Origin: Strigops habroptila
Lineage: Eukaryota; Chordata; Aves; Psittaciformes; Psittacidae
DNA: 64,000 bases
NCBI RefSeq assembly: GCF_004027225.2
Contig: NW_022651106.1
Coordinates: 1-64,000, forward strand
Direction of reading: 5' to 3'
In this document: one piece after another, positions 1-10,864 of the stretch
How positions within the stretch are numbered: the stretch's first letter is position 1
Layout: each line of letters begins with the position of its first letter
The notes under the pieces: generated by a model
What the model was told of the DNA's origin: nothing
Seen by the model: only the letters and a program-made list of their open reading frames with translations
Database searches by the model: none
Translations under genes and position numbers: made by a program

Positions 1-240
1 ACCCACCCTGAGGCCGTTGCTAAGGGAAATGGCGGCGTCGCTAAGGGAGAACCCCGCGGTTGCCAAAGGGCAACGGCGCGGTTGCTAAGAGAGAGGGAGG
101 GCGCTATCCGGGTTCCCGCGGCGAAACCACGCCCCCGGCGCGCAGAGCAGCCAATCAGGAATGCGTTGCTAGCAGATTTAAGGCGCCCATTTTGTGGGGC
201 GAGCCGCGCACCCCCACCCACCCCCCCGCCCCCCCTCTCC
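1..240. promoter_or_regulatory. CpG-rich segment with X-box-like motifs and a CCAAT box
   Basis: The segment is GC- and CpG-rich, unlike the AT-rich DNA after it. GTTGCTAAG-type words recur (near 17, 39, 82 and 163). An imperfect palindrome at 59-74, GTTGCC-AAAG-GGCAAC, resembles the X-box bound by RFX proteins, although its 4-nt spacer is longer than usual. CCAATCAG lies at 151-158. These are typical of a housekeeping promoter, probably of a non-Ig neighbour to the left. No coding exon is convincing here. Function is inference. Confidence 0.35.
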
Positions 241-535
241 ATTTTCTTTATCGGGGTTTATTTTTATTACGTTTAATTTGGTTTTTTCGTATTAATTTCA
301 TGATTTTTTCCACATTTGAGCCTTCGCCCTTCAATTTAACGGGATTGATGTTAGGTCGTTTATTGTCATGGTTTTCTTGCTTTATTGTCTTCTTCCCCCC
401 ATTTCTTGCCTTTTATCAGCACTTTAATTCCGTTTTTAATTAGCTTTTTACTTGTTTTTCCTGAATTTAATGGGATTTCTTTTAAATTCGCGCAAATTCT
501 TCGTTTTTCGCTGGTTTGGGGGCATTGATTTCGTT
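241..535. other. T-rich spacer, no feature seen
   Basis: T-rich unique sequence with no splice-framed exon, RNA gene or repeat that I recognise. Confidence 0.5.
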
Positions 536-985
536 GATTTGGGGCATACTAATTCCATTTTGAGCCTTTAATTCATTGATTTGGGGGAATTTAATTCCAA
601 TTTGGGGGGCATTTAAATTCGGTTTTGGGCATTGATTTCATTGATTTGGGCATTTAATTCCATTTTGAGCCTTTATTTCATTGATTTGGGGGAATTTAAT
701 CTAATTTGGGGGCATTTAATTCCATTTTGAACCTTTAATTCATTGATTTGGGGCATTTAATCAATATTTGGGCATTTAGTTCCATTTTGAGCCTTTAATT
801 CATTGATTTGGGGGATTTAATCCGAATTTGGGGCATTTAATTAAAATTTGAGCCTTTAATTCATTGATTTGGGGGAACTTAATCCAATTTTGGGGCATTT
901 AATTCAAATTTGAGCCTTTATTTCATGGATTTTGGGGGCTTTAATTCAATTTGGGGCATTTAATTCCATTTGGAGCCTTATTCCA
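536..985. repeat. Minisatellite, about 60-bp unit
   Basis: About seven imperfect copies of a unit built from TTTGAGCCTTTAATTCATTG, then ATTTGGGGGAATTTAATCC and TTTGGGGCATTTAATTCC. Confidence 0.8.
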
Positions 986-2770
986 TTAAATTCCTTTTAT
1001 TCCCTGTTTTATCTTCATTATTCTCTTATTTCTTTTTATTCCTTGTATTTCTTCCTTTATTTCTCTTTATTCCCATTTAACTCCATTTATTCTCTTATTA
1101 GAACCGATAAGGTAGAATTTATTGCTGTCATAATAAGAAAAAATAAAGGACATAATAACAATAGTAATAATAATAATAATACAATGATGATGATAATACA
1201 ATGATAACAATAACAATAATAATAGTAATAATATGACAATAATAACAATAATAATATGATATATATAGTAATGAAATATAAGAATATAGAATAACATCGA
1301 ATATTAACAATAATATAAAATAATAAATATTACTAATAATAAATGAAATAACTCACTTCTCTGCAAATTCCTCCTAACAATACTAATAAACTATCAATAA
1401 TTATAAGAAATTATTAATTTAATGATATTAATAATGATAAGATATAAATAATTATAAGAAAGTAGCCATATTTCTGCTAATATGAACACTAATAGTATAA
1501 TATAATACAATACAATACAATGCAATATAATATAATATAATATAATATAATATAATAGATAATAGATAATATTTTATTATTATCATTATTATTAACCACT
1601 AATAAAGTGCTGCATATTTCTGCAAAGGTGGTAATAATGAGAATAAAAAGCGATTATTACCAAGAATACGACGATAATAGCGATAATGATAACAGTGTAA
1701 TATAACAACGATAAAGTATTTGTGCTAATAACAAGAATTAATGAAAGGATAAAGAGAAGAATAAAGAATAATATGAAATAAATAGGGCGTGTTCCGGCTA
1801 ATAATAATAAAAGGAGAGAATAAAGTGGGAGGTTTTGCTAATAATAATAATAATAATAATAATAGAAAATAAAGTGGGGTGAAGTCTTGATAATAAGAAT
1901 AATAAAGAAAAATAAAGCTGCACATAATGATAAATGATAAACCACTAAAATCTATATCAAACAGAGGTATAAAATAGATAATAAACTATAATAATGCTAA
2001 TCGCACCAGCAATTTGTTATAATAATAGTAATAAAAGGCAATTCCCACTCATAAAAGATTCCGACTTATAAAATAACTCCTACTAATAGAATAAGAATGA
2101 TTTCGAACGCTAATAAGTATTTCTAATAATTGTAATATCGATGTAATGATTTCTAATATGAGTATAATTATTTCTGATCGAGTCTAATACAAATCTAATC
2201 ATTTCTAATAATATTATCGTTATTTTAGTGCTAATGGTGATAATAAAAGAAGATAAAGTGGCACATAATAATTAAACTGTTATGGAATGCTACTAATAAC
2301 AGCAATACTAATACAAATACTAATAATACTACTAATACTAATACTGCAACTAATACTAATACTACTAATAATAATAGAAATAATAATAGAAATAGTAGTA
2401 GAAGTATTTGTGCTACTAAGAATGAGAAAAGAGACTAAAGCAGCGCATATTCCTGCTAATACAATTAATAATATTTCCTGTAATGCCCAAATAATAGACT
2501 AATAAGTTAAAATGAGAAAGAAAGAATAAAGGATCAAGATAATAACCTAATGAAACAATAAGAATAATAAGTCTAAATTCTGACCATTGATTAATAATGA
2601 CGATAAAAACAGCGATTCCCATCAAATACTAATAGCGATTAAATAGCAAACCAAATAAAGGGACTAATAATATGAAAGAATAGCATTAATAATGAATAAA
2701 AATCATAAAGTTAATGCAATTAATACAATTAATAGCATGAATAGAATCCACTTAATAGCATTAATAGCCA
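986..2770. repeat. AT-rich simple-sequence tract (TAA/AAT and TATAA microsatellites)
   Basis: Dominated by AATAAT-type triplets; a TATAA pentamer array lies at about 1497-1570. No gene is seen. The short open frames are low-complexity Tyr/Ile/Leu products of the repeat. Confidence 0.75.
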
Positions 2771-3000
2771 TCACCGGTGAGCGACGGTCCCCTCCTGTGC
2801 CCTCTGTCTGGGGCGGCCCCTTTTTGGGGCCAAACCCGCCCGCTTTGGGGTTTTCCCGCGCAGCTGCTGCTGCCAAAAATAGCCAATAATAGCCCCGAAA
2901 CCCCAAAAGGGCCTTTTTCAGCTCAAAATTAGGCCCGGCTCTCGTTTTCGGCCTTTTGATTCCAGCAGCTGCTTTCAGCACCTGAATTGCGGGGTAGAAT
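2771..3000. other. GC-rich island inside AT-rich DNA
   Basis: About 230 bp of mixed, CpG-containing sequence with several CAGCTGCTG words, sharply bounded by AT-rich repeats. No splice-framed exon or recognised family. It could be the remnant of an old insertion or a regulatory patch. Confidence 0.3.
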
Positions 3001-3760
3001 GAACGTTATCCCCTCAATTAGGGCTAATAATTAAGTCTATTAGGGCTAATAATGGCGCATGTTAGGCCTTTCAATCAAATTTAAGCCCCAGCCGCCTACA
3101 TTAGAGCGAATAATGAAGGCTATTAGGGCTAATAATTAAGTTTATTAGGCTTATAATTCAATTCATCCTCCATCCCCACTGAATTAGGGCTAATAATTAA
3201 GTCTATTAGGGCTAATAATTAAGTTTATTAGGCTTATAATTAATTTGTGCCCCATCCCCACTGAATTAGGGCTAATAATTAAGACTATTAGGCCTTATAA
3301 TTCAATTTATTTCCCATCTACACTGTGTTAGGGCTAATAATTAAGACTATCAGGGCTAATAATTATGTTTGTTAGGCTAATAATTCGATGTATCCCCCAT
3401 CCCCATTATTTTAGGGCTAATAAATAAGACCATTAGGGCTTCTTATTACATTTATCCCCTATGCCTGCTAAATTAGGGCTAATAAATAAGCCTATCAGGG
3501 CTAATAATTAAGTTTATTAGGCTAATAATTCAATTTATCCACCATTCCCACTATATTAGGGCTAATAAATAAGACCATTAGGGCTTCTTATTACATTTAT
3601 CCCCCATCCACACTATATTAGGGCTGATAAATAAGACCATTAGGGCTTCTTATTACATTTATCCCCCATCCCCACTATAGTAGGGCTAATAATTAAGCCT
3701 ATTAGGCCTAATAATCCCATTTATTTCCCATTTCCACTAACCTAGCCCTAATAATTAAGC
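3001..3760. repeat. Minisatellite with TTAGGGCTAATAATTAAG core
   Basis: Tandem units alternate TTAGGGCTAATAATTAAG with ATTCAATTTATCCCCCATCC, giving a higher-order period of roughly 60-120 bp. Confidence 0.8.
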
Positions 3761-3800
3761 CTTTTAAGGCCCCAAACCTCACCCATTGGTCACTATGGAG

Positions 3801-3920
3801 CCTTCCCCATAGACATGGTGCCACCATCACCCCCCAGGTAGAACCAGGTAGGGACTCGAGTTCGTTGCCTACATTGGCTACAATGGTGGTGGCACCTTGT
3901 ATGCGCCATCGGCGAAGGGT
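3801..3920 (+). pseudogene. VH pseudogene fragment (leader remnant joined to FR2/CDR2)
   Basis: The leader-end sequence (CCACCATCACCCCCCAG then GTAG, 3821-3843) is joined almost directly to LEFVAYIGYNGGGTLYAPSA and KG at 3855-3920. FR1, CDR1 and most of FR2 are deleted, and the coding match stops at KG, where spacer repeat begins. The 3-prime breakpoint (AAGGGT then CACCCCAAAC) is the same as in the pseudogene at 6075-6399, so the two are copies of one truncated ancestor. No promoter, start codon or RSS is seen. Confidence 0.8.
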
Positions 3921-4424
3921 CACCCCAAACCTCAACCATTTCCACCCAGATTTGGGGCAGAAACGGTCGAGGTTCAGGGCAAAGGCTCAAGATATGAGGT
4001 GAATTGTTGAGATTTGGGCACCGAGGGACAAGATTTGAGGCGAATGGTTGAGATTTGGGGTGAAACCGGGTGAGATTTGGGACAACACTGGTCGATACTT
4101 GGGGCGAACCCTTGGGGCTTTGGGCAGATGGTGGAGGTTGGGTGCCAATGGACAACAGTTCTGAGGTGAAACCTGTTGAGTTGGGGTCAAACTGAAGATA
4201 TTTGTTGCCAATGGCCCAGGTTTGGAGCAAATAGTTGAGATTTGGGTCCAAAATGGTTGAGAATCAGGTCAAAGAGCCAAGCCCTGAGGTGAATTGTGGC
4301 CATTTGGGGCCAATGGGTGAGGTTTGGGGCCAATGGCCGAGGTTTGGGGCCAATGGGTGAGGTTTCGGGCAAAACCAGTTGATACTTGAGACAAAAGCAG
4401 TCAAGGTTTTGGGCAACCTCTTGT
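3921..4424. repeat. Degenerate tandem repeat between VH pseudogenes
   Basis: About 20-30-bp units of the type GGTTGAGATTTGGGGCAAA. The block closely matches 6400-6890, showing that pseudogene and spacer were duplicated together. Confidence 0.8.
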
Positions 4425-4727
4425 GGCGTTGGTGCCACTATAAGCAGCACTATAACCACTACCAGCTCTCTTCACGCAGTAGTAGGTGGCCGTGTCCTCG
4501 GTCGTGAGGCTGCTCATCTGCAGCGTGACCGTGCTCTGGGAGTCGTCCCTGGAGATGGTGAAGCGACCCTGCACCAATGGCGCGTAGTTGGTGTAACCAT
4601 CACTGTCAATGGTTGCGACCCATTCGAGCCCCTGCCCTGGTGCTTGTCGCACCCATTCCATTGCGTCGCTGCTGAAGGTGAAGCCCGAGGCCTTGCAGAG
4701 GAGCCTCATGGACCCACCAGTGCTGAA
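4425..4727 (-). pseudogene. VH pseudogene, FR1-truncated, minus strand
   Basis: Reads [20 protein letters not shown] in FR1/CDR1, then an intact [16 protein letters not shown]2, a CDR2 beginning [11 protein letters not shown], and [19 protein letters not shown] through YYCVKR in FR3. The first half of FR1 and the leader are missing. After the second Cys comes a D-like Gly/Ser/Tyr stretch ([12 protein letters not shown]) instead of an RSS heptamer. This is the known form of avian VH gene-conversion donors. It is open through its whole length, so it could donate sequence but cannot be expressed alone. Confidence 0.88.
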
Positions 4728-4898
4728 GGGTCACGATTTGGAGCAGAAATGGTCAAACTTGGGGCAAAGAGTTGAAAAAGTCCCATTTTGGGGTTGAACC
4801 ACTTGAGATCTTGGTCAAAGAGCCGAGACCTGAGGTCAGTTGTGGCCATTTGGGGCCAATGGGTGAGGTTTGGGGCCAATGGGTGAGGTTTGGGTCAG
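4728..4898. repeat. Short spacer repeat
   Basis: TTTGGGGCCAATGGGTGAGG-type units between a minus-strand and a plus-strand pseudogene. Confidence 0.7.
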
Positions 4899-5162
4899 GA
4901 TCCAGCTTCACCTTCAGTGACTACAGCTTGGGATGGATGCGACAAGCACCAGGGCAGGGGCTCGAATGGGTCGCAAGCATTAGCAAATCTGGTGGTACCA
5001 CCAGATACGCGGCATCGGTGCAGGGTCGCTTCACCATCTCCAGAGACACCTCCCAGAGCACGGTCACGCTGCAGATGAGCAGCCTCACGACCGACGACAC
5101 GGCCACCTACTACTGCGCGAAGAGAGCTGGTAGTGCTGGTGCTTATGGTGGCACCAAGGCCA
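4899..5162 (+). pseudogene. VH pseudogene, lacks leader and FR1, plus strand
   Basis: Starts abruptly at [20 protein letters not shown], then CDR2 [20 protein letters not shown]3 [20 protein letters not shown], and YYCAKR. The D-like tail [10 protein letters not shown] runs into a vestige of V-flanking sequence (ACCAAGGCCATCGCCATGAG) in which the RSS heptamer CACGGTG is replaced by TATGGTG. FR2 to FR3 is open, so it is a usable donor for CDR1, CDR2 and CDR3. It lies opposite to most cluster members. Confidence 0.88.
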
Positions 5163-6060
5163 TCGCCATGAGACAACCCCTTGTGCTGTGTCACTAAATC
5201 CCCCCCAGAAACCTTCACCCAGCCCAGAGCCTTGAGCCAAACCTCACCCATTGGCCCCAAACCTCGGCCCTTGGCCCCAAATGGCCACAATTCACCTCAG
5301 GGCTTGGCTCTTTGGCCTGAATCTCAACCATTCTGGGGCTCAAATCGCAACTATTTGCTCCAAATCTCAACTATTTGCCCCAAATCTCAACCCTTTGCCT
5401 CAAACCTTGGCCATTGGCACCAAATATCTTCAGGTGGACTCCAAACTCAACAGGTTTTACCTCAGAACTGTTCTCCATTGGCACCAAACCTTCACCATTG
5501 GCCTCAAACCTGAACCACTGGCCTCAAACCTCAGCCATTGGCCCCAAATTTCAATTGTTTGCCCTAAAACTTGACCATTTTGGATCAATTCTCAACTGCT
5601 TTTGCTCCAAAGCTCGTGCTTCTCCACTGAATTTCAACCATTTACCCCAAACTCACTCATTTTTGCCCCAAACCTCAACAATTTGCCCCAAATCTAAATG
5701 GTTCACCTTAAATGTGGACCCTTGGAGGCCAAATCTCAACCATTTACCTCAAATCTTGATCTTTGGACCCCAAAATCAACTGGTTTGCCCCAAAACTCAC
5801 CCACTTGCACTAAATATCAACCCTTTACCAAAAACCTCAACCACTTTTGCTCCAAACATCAAATCTTTGACCTAAAATTGGACCATTTCCACTAAATCTC
5901 AACAATTTGCCTCAAAACTTGACCCTTTATGCCCAAATCTCAACAATTTGCACCAAATCCTGACCCTTTGCACCAAATTCAACCGTTTCTGACCCAAATC
6001 TTCACCATTGGCCCCAAATCTCCACAGCTTCCACCCCAAAACTCTCCCATTGGTCACTAT
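5163..6060. repeat. Spacer repeat, C-rich strand orientation
   Basis: Units such as CCCCAAATCTCAACCATTTG. It is the reverse complement of the spacers that follow minus-strand pseudogenes, so repeat and pseudogene invert as one block. Confidence 0.8.
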
Positions 6061-6074
6061 GGCCCCTTTCCCAT

Positions 6075-6399
6075 AGACACGGCGCCACCATCACCCCCCA
6101 GGTAGGACCTGGCCCCATCCTGCTGGGGTGAGGACCACGGCGCTGCCCAGGAACCCATTGACTCAATGGGGTCTTCTTCTCCATCCATAGGTCTCCGGGC
6201 GGCCGTGACGCTGGTGGAGACCGGAGGTGACCTCCAGAGCCCTGGTGGGTCCCTGACGCTCGTCTGCAAGGCCTCGGGCTTCTCCCTCAGCAGCTACGAG
6301 ATGGGATGGGCGCGACAAGCACCAGGGCAGGGGCTCGAGTTCGTCGCAGGCATTAGCTACAATGGTGGTTACACCAGGTACGTGCCATCGGTGAAGGGT
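6075..6399 (+). pseudogene. VH pseudogene with leader remnant, 3-prime truncated
   Basis: A leader remnant (about 6075-6109, ending CCCCCCAG) is followed by GTAGGACC and an intron with acceptor CCATCCATAG, then a V exon from 6191. The exon gives [22 protein letters not shown]1 to CDR1 ([10 protein letters not shown]), FR2 [14 protein letters not shown] and CDR2 ([17 protein letters not shown]). It ends at 6399, before FR3, with spacer repeat following. The leader has no ATG and no hydrophobic core. It can donate FR1 to CDR2 only. Confidence 0.87.
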
Positions 6400-6892
6400 C
6401 ACCCCAAACCTCAACCATTTCCACACAGAAACGGTCGAGGTTCGGGGCAAAGGCTCAAGGTTTGAGGTGAATTGTTGAGATTTGGGCACCGAGGGACAAG
6501 ATTTGAGGCAAATGGTTGAGATTTGGGGTGAAACCGGGTGAGATTTGGGACAAAACTGGTCGATACTTGGGGCGAACCCTTGGGGCTTTGGGCAAATGGC
6601 GGAGGTTGGGTGCCAATGGACAACAGTTCTGAGGTAAAACCTGTTGAGTTGGGATCAAACTGAAGATATTTGTTGCCAATGGCCCAGGTTTGGAGCAAAT
6701 AGTTGAGATTTGGGTCCAAAATGGTTGAGAATCAGGTCAAAGAGCCAAGCCCTGAGGTGAATTGTGGCCATTTGGGGCCAATGGCCGAGATTTGGGGCCA
6801 ATGGGTGAGGTTTGGGGCCAATGGCCGAGGTTTGGGGCAAAACCAGTTGATCCTTGAGACAAAAGCAGTCAAGGTTTTGGGCAACCTCTTGT
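6400..6892. repeat. Spacer repeat, near-copy of 3921-4424
   Basis: Same degenerate TTTGGGGC-type units in the same order as 3921-4424, supporting a segmental duplication of the fragment, spacer and pseudogene block. Confidence 0.8.
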
Positions 6893-7375
6893 GACGTTGG
6901 TGCCACCATAAGCACCAGCACCAGCACCATAATAACCACCACCAGCTCTCTTCACGCAGTAGTAGGTGGCCGTGTCCTCGGTCGTGAGGCTGCTCATCTG
7001 CAGCATGACCATGCTCTGGGAGGTGTCCCTGGAGATGGTGAAGCGACCCTTCACCGATGGCGCGTAGTAGGTGCTACCACCAGTGCTAATGCTTGCGACG
7101 TACTCGAGCCCCTGCCCTGGTGCTTGTCGCACCCATTCCATGCTGTAGCTGCTGAAGGTGAAGCCCGAGGCCTTGCAGACGAGCGTCAGGGACCCACCAG
7201 GGCTCTGGAGGTCACCTCCGGTCTCCACCAGCGTCACGGCCGCCCAGAGACCTATGGATGGAGAAGAAGACCCCATTGAGTCAATGGGTTCCTGGGCAGC
7301 GCCGTGGTCCTCACCCCAGCAGGATGGGGCCAGGTCCTACCTGGGGGGTGATGGTGGCGCCGTGTCTATGGGAAA
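6893..7375 (-). pseudogene. VH pseudogene, full-length V exon, minus strand
   Basis: The most complete donor. The V exon starts at 7251 after an intact acceptor and is open through FR1 ([18 protein letters not shown]), CDR1 ([10 protein letters not shown]), FR2 ([14 protein letters not shown]), CDR2 ([16 protein letters not shown], identical to the intact VH), FR3 and YYCVKR, with D-like tail [17 protein letters not shown] leader remnant lies at 7341-7375, but ATG and hydrophobic core are absent. There is no RSS heptamer. It is defective only in leader, promoter and RSS, the usual state of avian donors. Confidence 0.9.
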
Positions 7376-7902
7376 GGCCCCACAGGAACCCAATGGGAGA
7401 GGTTTGGGGTGAAAGCTGTGGAGATTTGGGGCCAATGGTCAGGATTTGGGTCAGAAACAGTCAAATTAGGGGAAAAGGTTCCAAACTTGTGATTATTGTT
7501 GAGATTTGGGCATAAACGGTCAAGTTTTGAGGCAAATTGTTGAGATTTAGTGGAAATGGTCCAATTTTAGGTCAAAGATTTGATGTTTGGAGCAAAAGTG
7601 GTTGAGGTTTGTGGTAAAGGGTTGATATTCAGTGAGAACAGTCAAGTTTTGAGGCAAAAATGTTGATTTTGGGCATAAAGGGTCAGGATTTGAGGTAAAT
7701 GGTTGAGATTTGGCCTCCAAGGGTTCACATTTAAGGTGAACCATTTAGATTTGAGGCAAATTGTTGAGGTTTGTGGCAATAATGGGTGAGTTTGGGGTGA
7801 ATGGTTGAAATTCAGTGGAGAAGGACGAGGTTTGGGGCAAAAGCAGTTGAGAATTGATCCAAAACGGTCAAGTTTTAGGGCGAACAATTGAAACTTGCGG
7901 CC
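7376..7902. repeat. Spacer repeat
   Basis: G/T-rich GGTTGAGATTTGGGGCAAA units; no coding match. Confidence 0.75.
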
Positions 7903-8013
7903 AAGACCCCATTGAGTCAATGGGTTCCTGGGCAGCGCCGTGGTCCTCACCCCAGCAGGATGGGGCCAGGTCCTACCTGGGGGGTGATGGTGGTGCCGTG
8001 TCTATAGGAAAGG
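7903..8013 (-). pseudogene. Orphan VH leader/intron remnant
   Basis: Contains the leader end, its donor (GTAGGACCTGGCCCCATCC) and most of the leader intron seen in the other copies, but no V exon; spacer repeat begins where the acceptor should be. It is the stub of a pseudogene whose body was deleted. Confidence 0.8.
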
Positions 8014-8938
8014 CCCCACAGGAACCCAAAGGGAGAGGTTTGGGGTGAAACCTGTGGAGATTTGGGGCCAATGGTGAAGATTTGGGTCAGAAACGGTGGA
8101 ATTTGAGGCAAAGAGTCAAGATTTGGTGCATATTGTTGAGATTTGGGCATAAAGGGTCAAGATTTGGGGTGAATTGTTGAGATTTGGGCATAAAGGCTAA
8201 GGATTTGAAGCAAATTGTTGAGATTTAGTGGCAATGGTCCAATTTTAGGTCAAAGATTTGATGTTTGGAGCAAAAGTGGTTGAGGGTTGTGGTAAAGGGT
8301 TGATATTTAGTGCAAATGGGTGAGTTTTGGGGCAAACCTTTTGATTTTGAGGTCAAAGGATCAAGATTTGAGGTAAATGGTTGAGATTTGGCCTCCAAGT
8401 GTCCACATTTAAGGCGAACCATTGAGATTTGAGGCAAACCATTGAGGTTTGGGGCAAAAATGGGTGAGTTTGGGGTGAATGGTTTAAATTCAGTGGAGAA
8501 GGATGAGGTTTGGAGCAAAACCAGTTCAGAATTGATTGAAAATGGTCAAGTTTCAGGGCAAAGAGTTGAAACTTGAGGCCAGCGGTTGAGGTTTGGGGGC
8601 AATGGTGAAGGTTTGATGCCAATGGACAAGAGTTCTGAGGTAAAACCTGTTGAGTTTGGGGTCAACCTGAAGATATTTGGTGCCAATGGCCGAGGTTTGA
8701 GGCAAAGGGTTGTGATTTGGGGCAAATAGGTGGAATTCGGAGCAAATAGTTGCGATTTGGGTCCGAAACAGTTGAGATTCGGGTCAAAGAGCCAAGCCCT
8801 GAGGTGAATTGTGGCCATTTGGGGCCAAGGGCCGAGGTTTGGGGCCAATGGGTGAGGTTTGGCTCAAGGCTCTGGGCTGGGTGAAGGTTTCTGGGGGGGA
8901 TTTAGTGACACAGCACAAGGGGTTGGCTCATGGCGATG
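8014..8938. repeat. Spacer repeat
   Basis: Degenerate units as in the neighbouring spacers. The last 150 bp, ending TGACACAGCACAAGGGGTTG, is a conserved 3-prime flank shared by the next four pseudogenes. Confidence 0.75.
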
Positions 8939-8944
8939 GCCTTG

Positions 8945-9440
8945 GTGCCGCCATAAGCAGCACCATAACCACTACCATAACTCTTCGCGCAGTAGTAGGT
9001 GGCCGTGTCGTCGGTCGTGAGGCTGCTCATCTGCAGCGTGACCGTGCTCTGGGAGTCGTCCTTGGAGATGGTGAAGCGACCCTGCACCGATGGCGCGTAT
9101 CTGGTGGTACCACCACTGGTGTCAATAGGTGCTACCACCACCACTACTGCTAATGTAGGCGACGAACTCAAGCCCCTGCCCTGGTGCTTGTCGCGTCCAT
9201 CCCATGTTGTAGCTGCTGAAGGTGAAGCCCGAGGCCTTGCAGACGAGCGTCAGGGACCCACCAGGGCTCTGGAGGTCACCTCCGGTCTCCACCAGCGTCA
9301 CGGCCGCCCGGAGACCTATGGATGGAGAAGAAGACCCCATTGAGTCAATGGGTTCCTGGGCAGCGCCGTGGTCCTCACCCCAGCAGGATGGGGCCAGGTC
9401 CTACCTGGGGGGTGATGGTGGCACCGTGTCTATGGGAAAG
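8945..9440 (-). pseudogene. VH pseudogene with duplicated CDR2, minus strand
   Basis: Leader remnant 9405-9440, V exon from 9315. FR1 ([18 protein letters not shown]), CDR1 ([10 protein letters not shown]), FR2 ([14 protein letters not shown]) and a first CDR2 ([11 protein letters not shown]) are open. A second CDR2 copy ([16 protein letters not shown]) follows in another frame, 28 nt downstream of the first, with a stop between. FR3 then runs open to YYCAK with D-like tail [16 protein letters not shown] and functional leader are missing. Confidence 0.88.
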
Positions 9441-10371
9441 GGCCCACAGGAACCCAATGGGAGAGGTTTGGGGTGAAACCTGTGGAGATTTGGGGCCAAT
9501 GGTCAAGATTTGGGTCAGAAATGGTGGAATTTGGGGCAAAGGGTCAAGATTTGGGGTAAATTGTTGAGATTTGGGCATAAAGGGTCAGGATTTGGGCAAA
9601 TTGTTGAGATTTGGACATAAAGGCTAAGGATTTGAAGCAAATTTTTGAGATTTAGTGGAAATGGTCCAATTTTAGGTCAAAGATTTGATGTTTGGAGCAA
9701 AAGTGGTTGCGGGTTGTGGTAAAGGGTTGATATTCAGTGCAAATGGGTGAGTTTTGGGGCAAACCTTTTGATTTTGGAGTCCAAAGATCAAGATTTCAGG
9801 TAAATGGTTGAGATTTGGCCTCCAAGTGTCCACATTTAAGGCTAACCATTTAATTTTGGGGGCAAATTGTTGAGGTTTGGGGCAAAAATGGGTGATTTGT
9901 GGTGAATGGTTGAATTTCAGTGGATAAGGACGAGGTTTGGGGCAAAACCAGTTGAGAATTGAGCCCAAATGGTCAAGTTTCAGGGCAAAGAGTTGAAACT
10001 TGAGGCCAGTGGTTGAGGTTTGGGGGCAATGGTGAAGGTTTGGTGCCAATGGAGAACAGTTCTGAGGTAAAACCTGTTGAGTTTGGGGTCAACCTGAAGA
10101 TATTTGGTTCCAATGGCCAAGGTTTGAGGCAAAGGGTTGAAATTTGGGGCAAATAGTTGAGATTTGAAGCAAATAGTTGAGATTTGAGCCCAAAATGGTT
10201 GAGATTTGGGCCAAAGAGCCAAGCCCTGAGGTGAATTGTGGCCATTTGGGGCCAAGGGCCGAGGTTTGGGGCCAATGGGTGAGGTTTGGCTCAAGGCTCT
10301 GGGCTGGGTGAAGGTTTCTGGGGGGGATTTAGTGACACAGCACAAGGGGTTGGCTCATGGCGATGCCCTTG
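9441..10371. repeat. Spacer repeat
   Basis: Degenerate GATTTGGGGCAAATTGTTGA-like units; the block closely matches 8014-8938, 10865-11890 and 12398-13450. Confidence 0.75.
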
Positions 10372-10864
10372 GTGTCACCATAAGCACCATAATAACTACC
10401 ACCAGCACTCTTCGCGCAGTAGTAGGTGGCCGTGTCCTCGGTCGTGAGGCTGCTCATCTGCAGCGTGACCGTGCTCTGGGAGTTGTCCCTGGAGATGGTG
10501 AAGCGACCCTGCACCGATGCCGCGTACTCGGTGTTACCACCACTGGTGTCAGTAGGTGCTACCACCATCACTGCTAATGTAGGCGACATACTCGAGCCCC
10601 TGCCCTGGTGCTTGTCGCGCCCATCCCATGCCGTAGCTGCTGAGGGTGAAGCCCGAGGCCTTGCAGACGAGCGTCAGGGACCCACCAGGGCTCTGGAGGT
10701 CACCTCCGGTCTCCACCAGCGTCACGGCCGCCCGGAGACCTATGGATGGAGAAGAAGACCCCATTGAGTCAATGGGTTCCTGGGCAGCGCCGTGGTCCTC
10801 ACCCCAGCAGGATGGGGCCAGGTCCTACCTGGGGGGTGATGGTGGCACCGTGTCTATGGGAAAG
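10372..10864 (-). pseudogene. VH pseudogene with duplicated CDR2, minus strand
   Basis: Leader remnant 10829-10864, V exon from 10739. FR1 and CDR1 ([10 protein letters not shown]) are intact, FR2 is [14 protein letters not shown], and the first CDR2 ([10 protein letters not shown]) is followed after 25 nt by a second, frame-shifted CDR2 ([16 protein letters not shown]). FR3 is open to YYCAK; the D-like tail is [13 protein letters not shown]. No RSS heptamer. Confidence 0.88.
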
